Assembly: GCA_951394405.1 (NCBI GenBank)
Contig: OX596334.1
Coordinates: forward strand, 124,001 to 188,000
Reading direction: 5' to 3'
Source: Coprinellus micaceus
Lineage: Eukaryota > Basidiomycota > Agaricomycetes > Agaricales > Psathyrellaceae
DNA length: 64,000 nt
Positions 1-11,927 of the stretch are shown in pieces. Positions within the stretch are counted from its first letter, which is position 1, and every line of letters begins with the position of its first letter. The notes beneath the pieces were generated by a model. That model did no database searches. It saw nothing but the letters and a program-made list of their open reading frames with translations, and was not told the DNA's origin. The position numbers and the translations under genes are program-made.

Positions 1-135
1 AATGTCCGGCGCTGGTGGAGGGAGGAGCGTTCGCGGGTGCTACATTAATGGATGAACGCCTGAATTACGAGAAGGGTGACCTGGGACTCACTGTGGCCAG
101 TTCCGGCGAGATACGCGTATCTGTGGAAACCGTCG

Positions 136-768
136 TTAGAACATAAGTAAGAAGCGTGCACCGGATTTTACGCACCCCAATTGACCCGTGTTGAAATTGT
201 ACCCTCCCGAACCCCCAACAGCTCCGACGAATGGGTGGGCGGGGTCGGGCCCTTCCACCGCAAGTATCTCGATCGCACCGTTAACGTCGTTGCTGTCCGT
301 GCTCCCAAGCTGTACCGTGAGCGCATTAGCCAGCGTTCCGTAGGTGTAGGACCTCTGTCCGTCGAATGTCTTGCGGATGTAACCAAGAACAACCCCATCG
401 CTGGTGCGGCGAACTTGAATTTTCCCGCTTCCGTTGCTCAGGGGAACACAGGAGGCACGGGGTGAGACTACCGCAGATAGCGCGTCAGCAGCTTTGTGTG
501 AGGCGACCACTAGACGAGACTTACGAGCGCCTGATCGACGGGATGGAGGGAGGAGAGGGAGACCGCGACGAAGCCGTTCGGCGTTGGTAACGCGTCGACT
601 GGGCGTTGGGGCAAAGTCTGGGGCCGCTTCACGTCGTCCAACATCGACATTGGCTTCGACAGCAGGGGGCTGCGAGACGGTCTGATGGTCGTCTTCATAG
701 ATGCCCGAGTTTGAGGCCGCGACGAAAGAGAGGAGGAAGGCAAACCCGAGGAGGAAGAGGGATTTCAT
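136..768 (-). CDS. Small secreted protein, function unknown
   Basis: Single-exon gene of 210 residues read from ATG at 768 to TAA at 136. Residues 1-18 form a hydrophobic signal peptide, so the product should be secreted. Residues 60-80 carry an Arg/Pro-rich stretch (NAERLRRGLPLLPP followed by basic residues) of a kind I associate with secreted proteins of mushroom-forming fungi; the basic pairs could be processing sites. The C-terminal half (about 105-205) holds two cysteines and Gly/Asn-rich strands and looks like a small beta domain. No catalytic motif is visible. I recognise the type but not a function, and do not assign one. Confidence 0.7.
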   Translation of the reverse strand: MKSLFLLGFAFLLSFVAASNSGIYEDDHQTVSQPPAVEANVDVGRREAAPDFAPTPSRRVTNAERLRRGLPLLPPSRRSGARKSRLVVASHKAADALSAVVSPRASCVPLSNGSGKIQVRRTSDGVVLGYIRKTFDGQRSYTYGTLANALTVQLGSTDSNDVNGAIEILAVEGPDPAHPFVGAVGGSGGYNFNTGQLGCVKSGARFLLMF

Positions 769-1458
769 GGAGGGCGACTAGGAAGGAGAGGATAGGGGAA
801 CAAAGGGAGGCAATGAAGCTGGAAAATTAACAGGGATGGAATGGCGGCCATTAAAAGAATATGAGGAGGTCGGAAGCAATCCAGCCCACCCGCGAGCCAA
901 GCCCAGGGACGCGAAGACGAGGCGGTGATCTGGCAGGGAACGATCGCAAAGCGATTCCGAGTGGAGTTTGAATTTCGTCGCAACCAATCGCATCTGTTGG
1001 ACAGGCTCATTTGCGAGACATCTCATCAGCGCTCGAGGTTGTTCTGGATATTTTTATCCGGGGCCAGCGTCCGATCCGAGCTTGCATGGCACTCAAATGG
1101 AACTTGCATGGAGCGCATCAGGAGTACTTGCGTTGGGGTGGGCGGCTCCATGAGTACTCAATTGGCCTCAAACGCTGGTGATCCGGCGTCTAAATGTCGA
1201 TAGCACTACGGGCAAGAGGAGGAATCTCCAACGAGTATCAAGTTAATCCTGAGAGGACCGGGTTTTTTTTATCCCAACCATAATCCAGTCATAATCCTGA
1301 CCCGTGCATAAGACAATTATGCCCGGTCGGCATCAGAAGCTAGGAGCCCTCTGATTGGCTAATTAAGACAGGGATAAGTGATTTATCGTGAAGGTCAACA
1401 AGATACGCATTCACGTTGCATAAATTACTATTCCCTGAGAGTATGCCCGGTACACATT
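769..1458. other. Intergenic, no gene seen
   Basis: No reading frame with a signal peptide, domain motif or convincing splice pattern is visible on either strand. The part just above 768 should hold the promoter of the secreted-protein gene. Confidence 0.5.
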
Positions 1459-2195
1459 GGGTGACTTGCCATAAGATTAAAATATGTTTCCGCATTATCT
1501 GGGCCTGTCATCGGAGTTCGAAGTTCGATTATAATACTCAGCTGAGTAAACCATAAGCGCCGGGGTATCCAACCAGATTAAATCTCGAATAGATGGTTTG
1601 GTGCCGTGCCCCAGCCTAGGTTCACCACTTGCAGGCACTTGACTCAAGTGTTATTGCTTCTTGGGTAGCCCTACTCCTCGATGAGGGGTCACTCGTGTCA
1701 TTTCCCTTCGGACCTTCAACCTCAGCGCTTTGACCGTCGGTGGTCTCCCTCAGAGGGGCCAGTAGCACTGTCGGTTTGGCTATTGGATGGCAGGTGCAGG
1801 TGCCCTGATCTCTCAGGGAACATCGTGAAATGCCTCCGTCGCACTTCAGACTTAATCAGCGAGGTAGGAAAGACCGACAACGGGCATGGGCGCATGCTCA
1901 GGGAGGAGTCGCTGAGGTCGCGCTGAAGCAACATCGAGACTCACTCTCACGAATGTCGGTCATGGAGGGCTCGTGAGAGGATCTAAGTACAAATAAGGCA
2001 GTTCAGGGTTTATTCGAGCGCCTCAGAATCTATTCGGGGGGTCCTGACCCTCTGAATAGATTCCGTTTTATTCAGACCCTCTCCCATCAAAATTTCAGCG
2101 CCCATGTCCCGGCATGTCGGCTTGGGAGGTCTACAGGCCCCGATTTACTCTGAATCTATTCAGATATATTCAAAAAGTCTTATGGCAAGTCACCC
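1459..2195. mobile_element. Probable MITE with 18-bp terminal inverted repeats
   Basis: The ends are perfect inverted repeats: GGGTGACTTGCCATAAGA at 1459-1476 and its exact reverse complement at 2178-2195. Both ends are flanked by ATT (1456-1458 and 2196-2198), consistent with a 3-bp target duplication. The 737-bp interior has no coding frame and contains AT-rich palindromes (GAATCTATTC at 2026-2035 pairing with GAATAGATTC at 2054-2063; an imperfect one at 2150-2163). Terminal repeats without a transposase suit a non-autonomous DNA transposon. The family is not assigned; finding further copies in the genome would settle it. Confidence 0.55.
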
Positions 2196-2198
2196 ATT

Positions 2199-4169
2199 CC
2201 CCCCTTTGCCCGTAGTGTAGCTCTACTTTGTTGGGTCCCGATTGGGTGACAGTTTGAATGGCGGATGGACGGGCGGCGTTGACCATGTTCCAATGGAAAA
2301 CTTGACCCGAGTGGAGCGGCCTTGTATAAACAGCCCAGAGATTGCCTTGGCACCTCGAGCTCTTGACACTTGTTCGCACCTCGTTCCCCTTTCTGATCAT
2401 TCAATGTTCGTCTCGTGAATCTGGTCGTCGAAGGCACGATGTCGCCCCGATGAAATCTTCAATCTACCCATGGCAAACACCTTCCAAAAGGCGACCACAA
2501 TTGCGGTAAGTATGTCCTTGCGATAGTGGCCTTCGGTGGTTTGCATACGTAGGGGCGTTGAACGGGCAAAAGGCAGATAAGATAAGATGTACCGTCACCA
2601 CCCCGTGGGACCCAACCAAACAAGCCCCAAATATTCTTCGGGTGACCGGCTTCAAGTTCTGAACCCCAAAATGCATCCCAGTCTGCAACCACCACTGTGA
2701 GGGCCACGAATATTGCCCTCTCGAGAGCCAATTCTAGGACGTCGCAAACACGTGTTCTTCCGGAGGCTCACATCTGCTCACATTTCATGTCGGCATCCGT
2801 CCTATTCTGGATCCAAGCGTGATACCCTCACCATTCCGGCCGTCGCCCCTGGCGGCTCCTATCCAAATTCAACGTCAGAGCACCCTGCTGGCATGACCGT
2901 GTACTTAGCCCGATCCCTTCATGCTTGTCCCTGTATGGCTGTACCCCTTCCCTCCAACTTCCCTGACGGGCCACCATAACCCTGGGCTGTGATTCGTTGT
3001 GCCGATTGCCTACAGCGCGGTACAATTTCTCGTCTCAGGACCTACTCGACTGCTTCTTCATCTTGATAGTCAACCCACACAGGTCGAAACCTCGACATCC
3101 CCATATCTTGGGCGAACTACCTCTTCGCGGGTCTCGAAGGGGGCCACATCCTTCCTCGCCCTAACCCAGTTTAGACAGGATCGATTCTCCCGTCGCATTA
3201 GGACTCGGATCTGCATGGACCTCTAAAGTTTACTCCACCTCGTCTCCCTGACGGAATTCCAACGGACGATTGGCTGTGAAGCCCCCAGACTACCCTTGCT
3301 TTTCTCCATCTGGGACGGCCCCTATAACCTGGCTGCATCCTGAGCATACGCCCCAACACTGTGATTTCGGAGTGCGGATTCATTCGTCAGGTGGAATCGG
3401 CTCATGATCATGAGTTCGTGAACCCGCCCACAAACGCTGCCTCACATAATTTGCGTCGGGCCTCAGGGCCTAATAGCTCGTGGGTTCTAGGTCGAACTGG
3501 AGGTGATCTGATGGACTCGATCCCGGACTTGCGTTGGCGTTTTCCCCATCGTTCAGTCGGACACGATCAAAGCAAAAAGCCAAGAGATGTGCTCAGCACC
3601 CGCCCACTCGTCGGTTTAGGCGTTAAAGTTGAGATTTACATCTCCTTCCGATGATAGGAACTCACGGAGTCTATTTAATTCTCCTCTTTGAAGGTACGCT
3701 TCTCTCGTACCCTATCCCCTCAAAGCGTACCTTCTTTGTCTATTTTCGTACTCATCAGTCACGTTCGAATTCCTTCTATGGTTGCCTCGACATGCACCCC
3801 CCTCTCTTCTTGTCCATTTCCTCCCACCTTACCATTTTAACGTGAACACTGACCAATAGGAAGTAGCAGGGAGGCCCGTCGAAGCCTCACAGCCTCGAGG
3901 ACGGGGCGAACACGCGCATTTCGTGGGGTCCAATATGCGCAGAACCCAACCTATATGGCTCACCTGGAATAGTGAGAAGCCACCACGGATCTTACAGGCG
4001 GTTGAATCGCGGTGAAGTGGTTTAGCGGCGCACGCCCAGGTGGCTGGTATACGGTGTATATTCATTTTTCTGCAGGTTGGCGTTCGAATGGATTACCCGT
4101 CCAATCACAGTATACCTTCTCTCCGTAAAATGACACCCTAACGTCGCCACTATCCTTTGAGGGTGTTGA
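2199..4169. other. Gene-poor stretch with possible transposon debris
   Basis: No intact gene is supported. Many in-frame stops interrupt every frame. A weak reverse-transcriptase-like relic is listed separately at 2464-2880. Confidence 0.4.
2464..2880 (-). mobile_element. Possible decayed LINE fragment
   Basis: On the minus strand, broken by stops, one can read a segment resembling the region between the endonuclease and reverse transcriptase of fungal non-LTR elements. It includes HPKNIWGLFGW (a W-x2-x-x-x-W type motif) and then a KAT-x(3)-Y-L-P stretch. No YxDD motif or complete domain is seen, so this is a weak call from partial pattern resemblance. Confidence 0.2.
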
Positions 4170-4177
4170 TATAAATA
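4170..4177 (+). promoter_or_regulatory. TATA box of the DUF1996-CBM1 gene
   Basis: TATAAATA lies 60 bp upstream of the ATG at 4237, a normal spacing for a strongly expressed fungal secreted-enzyme gene. Confidence 0.55.
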
Positions 4178-4236
4178 CCCTATTCGCCCTCTTCCGTCGT
4201 GTTCCCAGACTTCTGTGCTTCAGAAGACGAGTCGAG

Positions 4237-6055
4237 ATGCAGTGGACCTCCCTCCTCGCCCTCATCGCGGCGGCACCCTATGCCCATGCGCTCTTGCGTT
4301 TCCCCTGCTCCCAGCTGGTGACCCAGCGCTTGGATCCGTGCGCCTCTGCTTCATATCCGAACTACAAGAATGTAACTAACCGTCGAATCCAACCCCTAGG
4401 CTGGTCACCCCCGGTGCCATCTCCCCTCACGTTCATCAAATCATTGGAGGCGTAAGGTTATTTCTTACTAGTCTCGCGATTCAGATCCGCTGACGGCACT
4501 CCCCTATTCGTAGAATGCGTAACTCACCATCCCTTTGTACCAGAGTCAGATGTTGGCACTGACGACCGCCGGGCAGATTCAATTTCACGATGGACCCATC
4601 GATCACCTTCGAGACTGCAGCTACCTGCACGACTTGCCGATTCAAAGAGGACAAGTCCAACTACTGGACCGCCGTCCTGTACTTCAAGCACTCGAATGGA
4701 AGTTACATGCGAGTACGTACAGAACCACCCTCCACCTCCGGATCACGTTTTGAACCAAGACTCGTACAGGTACCTCAAATGGCAAACCAGTTCGTCGGCA
4801 GCCCCAATGGCGGTATGACGGTCTACTACATCCAACCTCCCAACAACCAGAAGGTCACCGCGTTCACGAAGGTGCGGTCATCCACTCGCTCCGTCTTTAC
4901 ATCCGTGATGTTCAAAACTATTTAGGGTTTCCGTATGATCATCGGCGACCCCATGCTCCGCTCTCGCACTCTCCAATCCGGTGCCGCCGAGTCTAACGCA
5001 CTCACTTTCCGTTGCTTCTCAGAGAACTTTGGTAACAACACCGCTGCTCCTGGCGGTGGAGCTGATACTGTCGCCCTCCCGAAAAACGCGTGCCGCGGCG
5101 GTATCAGGACGAACATTTACTTCCCTAGTTGCTGGGATGGGAAGAACGCCGATGTCCCCGATCATCACGTACGTCTTGGCATAGTCCCTTTCTCGAATAT
5201 CTGGGACGACGAGTGATTCAATAAGCTGACGCGCTTTGGTAGAGCCATGTGGCGTTCCCGCAAGGCACGGTTCAACCTGGTGGACTCTTCTTCAACCCTG
5301 GAACTTGCCCCTCGACCCACCCGGTGCGCGTACCGTTGATCTTGTACGAGACCGTTTGGGACACGCGCCAATTCCTCAATATGTGGCCCACCGACGGCTC
5401 TCAGCCTCTCGTCTACTCTATGGGTGACCCGTACGTCCTGGAATCCTTCGACTTTCCCTCCGACGAAAAGGCTAACTAACTCAATTGCTCGACTAGAACC
5501 GGCTACGGACAACACGGTGACTACCTCTTCGGATGGGAAGGAGATTCTCTTCAGCGCGCCATGGATACCTGCACGGACCAAGGTGGACAGCCCGAGAGCT
5601 GCCGTGCCTTGACCGTTCAGAGCGACGCCCAGATCAATGCCTGCAAGCAGCAGCCTCGCATCGACGAGGTCGTCGAAGGTTCCTGTAAGTCTCGGACTCG
5701 ATAATACCTTCTCAACTTTGAGTTCGTTGACGCTCATTCACTTTCCTCCCCAGTCATTCGCGAACTCCCTGGGTGCAACCCCATTCAACAAGGACCAGGA
5801 ACCGCGACCATGATCAACAACCCCGCATGCACTGCTGCTCCTGGTGCCTCTCAGCCCGCCCCTGGCCCGACGACCACCGCCGCTCCTCAGCCAACACCGA
5901 CTACAACTGTCGTGACTCCGGTGCCCAGTGCACCTCAAGGTCCAACTGTACCGAAGTACGGTCAATGCGGCGGAACAGGCTATACTGGATCCACTACCTG
6001 CGCCCCAGGCTCTACTTGCCAGAAGCTAAACGACTGGTACTCTCAATGTGTCTAA
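4237..6055 (+). CDS. Secreted DUF1996 protein with C-terminal CBM1
   Basis: Nine exons (4237-4337, 4400-4451, 4514-4518, 4577-4712, 4770-4871, 4926-5168, 5243-5430, 5497-5684, 5754-6055) join to 438 residues. Residues 1-18 are a signal peptide. The DUF1996 domain follows, with its characteristic [45 protein letters not shown] and CWDGKN stretches and many paired cysteines. A Pro/Thr linker leads to a C-terminal cellulose-binding CBM1 (YGQCGG ... [11 protein letters not shown], last 33 residues). The product is secreted and bound to cellulose; the activity of DUF1996 is not established. Exon 3 is only 5 nt (AATGC) yet is needed to encode Asn-Ala and keep the frame. A paralogue lies at 7760-9430. 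Confidence 0.92.
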
Positions 6056-7628
6056 GCACGGGAAGCGTATGCTGGCCGGATGCGGGTTTTACTCCTTCGA
6101 TTTTATCTTCGCTTTATGCCTCTATCCTCCATAATTGAAATTCAATCCCCTTTCTCTCATCGACACCTTGGCGAAGACGATGCAGCAAGCGACTCGACAC
6201 CCCGTCCCAATCTCGGCGGGCACACCCGCCTACCAAGCGTCGGGCTCTCGGTGAATTTGTGGACGGACGCATTCGCGGCTAGAAGCGTTTTGTCGCACAT
6301 GTCACTGAGTCAATAAAGCTTCGGTGCGGGAGAAATGTGGATTAATTCCATAACGGTAGATATCGTCGCCTTCTTCAGTACACGGATCGTTCTGTCGAGC
6401 TTCGCATTCACAGGAGCGAGCTTAATAGCTGCAAATCAACCGGTGATCTTCCGGGAGCTGAATGACTGGTCCTGGGAAATAAACGGGCATTTCCAGGGCC
6501 AAAATTCAAGTACAGGGATCATCGTGTGGGGAGATGCAAGCGGTACGGGGTGATAGAGGCAGGCCTCCCGGAATTACTTACGCCTCTCCTTTGCAAAATT
6601 CTCAACTCCGTTTTGATAACGAAATGAAGACCAACGAAGCTCCCGTACCGGTATCATAGGAACTTCATTGAGTCGAATCCGAGCTTTAGGATGAAGGATT
6701 ATACCAGCTCCTCCTCACTGCTCGCGGAAGGCCTATCGCAATCAAACGAAGGCAGTTTGTCGCGTGCTTTCATGTCCTCCGAAGCTCGGATGGGGTTGTA
6801 TAAGTACTTCGCCATCCGCTTGGACTTGCCCTTTTCTTTCCGATTGCTCCCTCAGGGAGATTTACCCTCATGCTCGTCGTACCAAGCCCACCGATGTGCG
6901 CTTCAGTCGTCTCTGCGGGCCGTCGTGGAGGACCGGTGCGGAACGTTTCTTTTCTGTGACCCTCTGGATGCTGGATACTACTATCTCGAGCACTCTAATC
7001 TCCATTGTTGAGGCGTGCGATTGCCTTCACAATGTACCTCACCTTGGTCTCTCCTAGTCTTTAGAGACCTTCGCTCGCGACCTCACACGTGGCCGCCGGA
7101 TACGTTCCACCAACCCTATGCCACCGTAACTAGGCGGTGAATAGCTTGTTCGATATTTGTGGTGCGAAGTGAGTTCTTTCAACTTCTAAAGCCGACCGGG
7201 TATATTGCGGTACGATCCCAAAGGCGAGTGAGTGGCTTAGACAGCGCATGTCCATTTTCGCTCTGGGCTCCAACACCCCAAGCTTGTCCAACGCTGTATG
7301 GCCCTTAACAAGGTGCAGGGCCACCAAGCTCAGCTAGGGCTGTCCCTTTTAACTTAAAGCCCTGGTACAGGACGCTCCTGACTTCACTCGGCCTCCGATT
7401 CTTTCCAGTCCTTCCATCAGTCCGGGCGAATCCTCGCAGGTTCTGCGCGCCACTTTACCCGACTTCCATGCCGTGTACCGTAATTTGTTGTGTTTATCAC
7501 GGTCTCCCGCTCTCAGAGAATTCATTCTTCTTGATCTCAAGGGAGAAGCACACCAAAGATTGAGGAATTCTCGGAAGCCATGGCCTTAGCACGGGATGGG
7601 TCGTCCTCGCCACCTACCGCGGCACACC
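6056..7628. other. Intergenic, no intact gene
   Basis: No supported gene. The stretch holds the 3' region of the upstream gene, the promoter side of the second DUF1996 gene, and a short helicase-like relic near 7265-7354. Confidence 0.4.
7265..7354 (+). mobile_element. Possible Helitron/PIF1-type helicase relic
   Basis: A short open segment reads MALNKVQGHQAQLGLSL, resembling the INKSQGQ motif near the C terminus of PIF1-like helicases carried by Helitrons. It stops soon after, and no upstream helicase motifs are readable. One motif only, so this is a hint. Confidence 0.18.
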
Positions 7629-7636
7629 TATTTAAA
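7629..7636 (+). promoter_or_regulatory. AT-rich TATA-like element of the second DUF1996 gene
   Basis: TATTTAAA lies about 125 bp upstream of the ATG at 7760, within a C/T-rich leader. A plausible but unproven core promoter element. Confidence 0.35.
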
Positions 7637-7759
7637 CGGCAGTTTAGCCAGGGCTTTTCCATAAGCTCCAGCTTCCTTTCCGACTACCCTCGCTTCTTCG
7701 TCGAGCGCCCTTGCCTCTCTTGATTCTCTATTCAGTTGAAGAGAGCGTTTGTGGTCACG

Positions 7760-9430
7760 ATGCAGTGGAAGACTCTCGTCGCTGCGGTTACGCTGGCATT
7801 ACCCAGGGCTCATGCATTCATTCGATTTGGGTGCTCTAATCTTGTTACTGAGCGCTTCGATCCGTATGTCCTCGTCCTATAATTATATGATCAACAAGCG
7901 CTTACACTAGCTTCATCTATTCAGCCTCGTCACCCCAGGAAAGGTTTCACCTCACCTGCATCAAGTCGTCGGTGGAGTGAGTTAGGCCCGCCGTCGAATA
8001 CACACTCCCAATTCTCACTGTACCCTTCAGAATGCCTTCGACCTCGCCATGGATGACGGCGTCGACATCTCCAAGCAGGCTTCCTGCACGACCTGCAGGT
8101 TCGTGGAGGACAAATCAAACTACTGGACGGCGGTCCTATACTTCAGACATCGTAATGGCTCTTACATTCGGGTACGGTCTAGGGTCCTGTCATGAATATC
8201 GCTGTGTCATTTCTAACACTCCTACCTCCCTTATCGAACAGGTACCCCAAATGTCCAACCACAACACTGGACCGGGTCTCCAATCGGGCGGCATGACTGT
8301 CTACTACTTCCAGCCCGGTCCTCCTACCAAGGACCTTAACATCACCTCGTTCGCACCTGTGAGTAGTTCGTGAATTCGACTTTCGTTTAAACGGGAATTG
8401 AGCCTACCTTCTGGACAGGGTTTCCGTATGCTCGTCGGCGACCCGTTCCGCAGACGCGACGATATCGATCCCAAGAGTGCTGCAGCCACCGCCACTACCT
8501 TCCGCTGCTTCCAAGGGGCGGACGCCGGTGCGATCGGAGCACCTGGAACCCCTCCCGGCGACACCTTCCACCTTCCTAAGCAGGTCTGCACTGGTGGTAT
8601 TCGGTCGAACATTTACTTCCCTCAGTGCGTTCACCTCATCCGCTCATGCAGTGGGTCGGCTAACGAGCATCGCTCTCGCCCTTCGTAGATGCTGGGACGG
8701 CAAGACTCTTGACCCTCCCGATCACCAGAGTCACGTCGCGCACCCTGTTGGGGCTGGTTTCTTCGGTACGGACTGCCCTACGAGCCACCCCGTTCGTCTG
8801 CCTCTTCTCTTCATGGAGATCAACTGGGACACTAGACCCTTCAACAATCGCGATTGGTGGCCTGAGGGTGTCGACCAGCCCTTCATCTTCAGCATGGGTG
8901 ATCCGTGAGTGCCCATTACACTGATCCTGTGTTCAAGCGAATACTCACATTTCATGTAGCACTGGATATGGGCAGCACGCCGACTACGTGTTCGGATGGG
9001 AGGGAGATTCCCTGACGAGGGCAATGGATACTTGCACGGCTGCCGACGGTATCGTCACCAACTGCGCAGCACTCACCGTCCAGACTACCGAGGAGATGAA
9101 CAAATGCCGTGTCCCTGTCAAGGTCGACGAGAAGACCGAGGAGACTTGTGAGTTCGGCTTTGAATCATTTGAGCGGTCGTGACTAACCCCCAGATAGGGT
9201 TGGACAAGCTCCCTGGGTGCAACCCCATCCAGAGCGGTCCTGCGCCGGCCACTATGCCCAGGCGGTGCAACGCCCTCTCTACTACTTTCAACGCCCCCAC
9301 CCCTACTCACCCACCTTCCGTCGTCACTCCTCCGTGGTCGGTGTGCAACGCCGGACCAACTCCCGAGCCATTGGTCCCTGCTTGTGACTCGATTCCTGAG
9401 AAGCCTGTGGTCACCGCGCCCCCATCGTAG
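7760..9430 (+). CDS. Secreted DUF1996 protein without CBM1
   Basis: Eight exons (7760-7863, 7925-7976, 8031-8171, 8242-8358, 8419-8624, 8689-8904, 8960-9147, 9198-9430) give 418 residues. It has a signal peptide (1-19) and the full DUF1996 domain: [62 protein letters not shown]. It matches the 4237-6055 gene almost exon for exon. It differs in lacking the intron after the Asn-Ala codons, in having an extra intron before CWDGK, and in ending with a Pro/Thr/Cys tail instead of CBM1. The product should be secreted without a cellulose anchor. The last intron uses the second of two close AG sites (9196-9197); the first (9192-9193) breaks the frame. Tandem duplicate; function unknown. Confidence 0.9.
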
Positions 9431-10341
9431 GTGCTCAGAAGAGGTGGGCAGAAGCGATATAGTCAGTAAATAGTCCAGTGGCGTCACGACGTCTGTCACC
9501 AGTGCCGGGGCCATCCTGTCGGATGTCTGTCTTAAGAAAACTTGAATTACTGGGGATTACACCCCGAATCCATCGCTTGTGCTCAAGCTTTTCGATTCCA
9601 GAGTGTGTGGAAGAGGATTCCATGAGAAACTGTTGAGGAGGAGGGCGACGTGAATGGAAAGTTGAGGCACGGCTGAGATTTGCCTTCAACTCTGTGTTTG
9701 ACTGTGTTTGGGTTCTATGGCGTTGCCCTTCACACATCAAGTTGCTTTGACGCCGCTTCTTCCACCGCGACCACCATGTCCATGCTATACGATCCCTCCT
9801 CTTGGCTTGCTTCAGGTGAGATATCTTTGAAGGGCCGTCTCGTCAGCGGAAAGATTGCCTCGGAGGGTACAAGCTCTTCGCGGAGTTGAGAATGCTCCCG
9901 ATGTTGAACCAGGACGGTGGACTTCACTACTCTCCTCGATGAACCAAGCTCGCCGCGGATTTCTCTGGCCAGGTCGAAGCGAGGCTTGCAATGGAGTGTA
10001 CGTAGATAATTCTTTCTCGTGTATTTCTCAGTTCTTACCTCACCTCAGGAGTATTCTCGTCATCTTGACGGAAAGCGCCCAAGTTTATTTCAACCGACGG
10101 ATATTCATTGGAACGTCAACTGTTGCCTTCCTACCCCACATCTCTTCTTCAGTCCTTCCTCGGGGCATCAAACGGTATATGCTTCGGTATCAGTGACCTC
10201 ACTACTGCTCCCTGCTTTGAGTCTTCGTCAAAATCGACGCTGGGGGATTGCACCTTACTGGCACAAACCCGATGTTCGGGGGATGGTTCTATCGATGATT
10301 ACCAGAGGTTCCGCTCTCTTTTGGGTAGGATTCGTCGCCAT
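9431..10341. other. Intergenic, no gene seen
   Basis: Short overlapping frames only; none has a signal peptide, domain motif or supportive splice pattern. Contains the AA9 promoter at its right end. Confidence 0.45.
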
Positions 10342-10349
10342 TATAAGTA
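10342..10349 (+). promoter_or_regulatory. TATA box of the AA9 gene
   Basis: TATAAGTA lies about 60 bp upstream of the AA9 start codon at 10408. Confidence 0.5.
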
Positions 10350-10407
10350 GCGTCCGGGGTGGTCCTTCTCTATCGATCCTTCAAAGGATATCCTTGTTTC
10401 CGTCAAC

Positions 10408-11674
10408 ATGAGGGGCTCAGCATTGCTCGCTCTGGCATTCGCCGGTATCGCCTATGGGCACACTATCTTTCAGGTACGTTTCTCTCAGTTCGGCCTCTCC
10501 GTCCTTGCTGACGAGTTAAAATAGAAAGTCTCGGTCAACGGAGTCGATCAAGGCCAACTGAAAGGTGTTCGTGCACCCAGCTCGGACTACGTACGCCTCC
10601 CTGGCTGCTTTCGTGTTCTTATCACTGACTTCACCGATGAAAGCCCATCGAGAATGTCAATGACGCCGAATTTGCGTGCAACAAGAACCTCCAGTTCAAG
10701 GACAGCAATATCATCAACATCCCCGCTGGGGCTCGCGTCGGCGCATGGTGGGGTCATGTCATTGGCGGTGCTCAAGGCGCCAACGACCCTGACCATCCCA
10801 TTGCAAAGAGTCACAAGGGTACGTGCCCCTGATCAAGCCTTTGAGTATGGTTCCGAGGTAGCTCATCTGTCCAATAGGGCCGACAATGGTCTACCTCGCC
10901 AAGGTCTCCAACGCTGCCACTGCCGACGCTCGTGGGCTCAAGTGGTTCAAAATCGCCGAGGATGGTCTGACCACCAACAATGGGCAGTGGGGTGTCGACC
11001 GTATGATTAGCGGTAACGGCTGGCAGTACTTCGATATGCCCTCTTGCATCGCCCCTGGTAACTACCTCATGCGGGTTGAGCTGATCGCGCTTCACGGAGC
11101 GTACAGCCAAGGTGGTGCTCAGTTCTACGTGAGTTCACTCTCTTGCCGGCTCGCGGGGTCTCTGAAATCCGATCGTCTTCATCCTATAGATGGAATGTGC
11201 CCAGATCAACGTCACCGGCGGAGGGACTAGCACAGGCACTGACCTCGTCAGCTTCCCTGGCGCATACCAAGCCAACCATGCGTACGATGCCTTTCTCCTT
11301 CCATCCGCTTTTCATACTGACCTACTCTCACAGCGGGATCACCATCAACATCTACCAAAACAGCGTCCCCAACAACGGCGGGCAACCCTACACCATTCCC
11401 GGACCTCCCGTTCTTCGATGCCCCGCTGGTGGTGCACCCGCTCCGACCTCGAACTCGACCCCTGCTCCCACTTCCACCGCTGCACCTCTTCCCTCGCAGC
11501 CTGCTGGTGGCGCAGCGCTGTACGGACAGTGTGGTGGTAGTGGATGGGCTGGCCCGACGAGCTGTGCTCAAGGTACATGCAAGGTCGTTAACGACTGGTA
11601 TAGTAAGTAGGATCCTGTCCTTTGAACCCTGGTGCAAGGCTGACATGAGTCGTTTAGGCCAGTGTACGCCCTGA
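10408..11674 (+). CDS. AA9 lytic polysaccharide monooxygenase with CBM1
   Basis: Seven exons (10408-10473, 10525-10590, 10644-10818, 10878-11128, 11190-11281, 11334-11602, 11658-11674) give 311 residues. This is a copper enzyme that oxidatively cleaves cellulose chains outside the cell. Signal peptide 1-17 is followed by His18, which becomes the N-terminal copper-binding histidine (HTIFQ). The second brace histidine is in SHKGP (mature position about 84) and the axial tyrosine in GAQFYMEC; the conserved second-sphere His and Gln are in [13 protein letters not shown] Ser/Pro/Thr linker leads to CBM1 ([15 protein letters not shown] ... WYSQC). All key residues are present, so it should be active. 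It sits next to the DUF1996 genes and near GH11 xylanases. Confidence 0.95.
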
Positions 11675-11927
11675 GGTTCCACTTGGAGCCAACATTGTTA
11701 TCGTGTTTTATTACCTTTACTTCAATATTACTCCGTTCCCAAACCCGTCCATCGAACACATCTTTTCACACCTGCTCGATCTGCTCGTCCTACCTCGAAG
11801 GCTAACTCTCGACGGCCCCCTGTTCTCGTCCCCGCGTGGATCATGAGAATTGTGGCATTATGCATTATGTCTGACATCCCTGAGCCTCTCGAGGTTTCTT
11901 TGATCGCTTTCCTTCTTTTCTACATCC

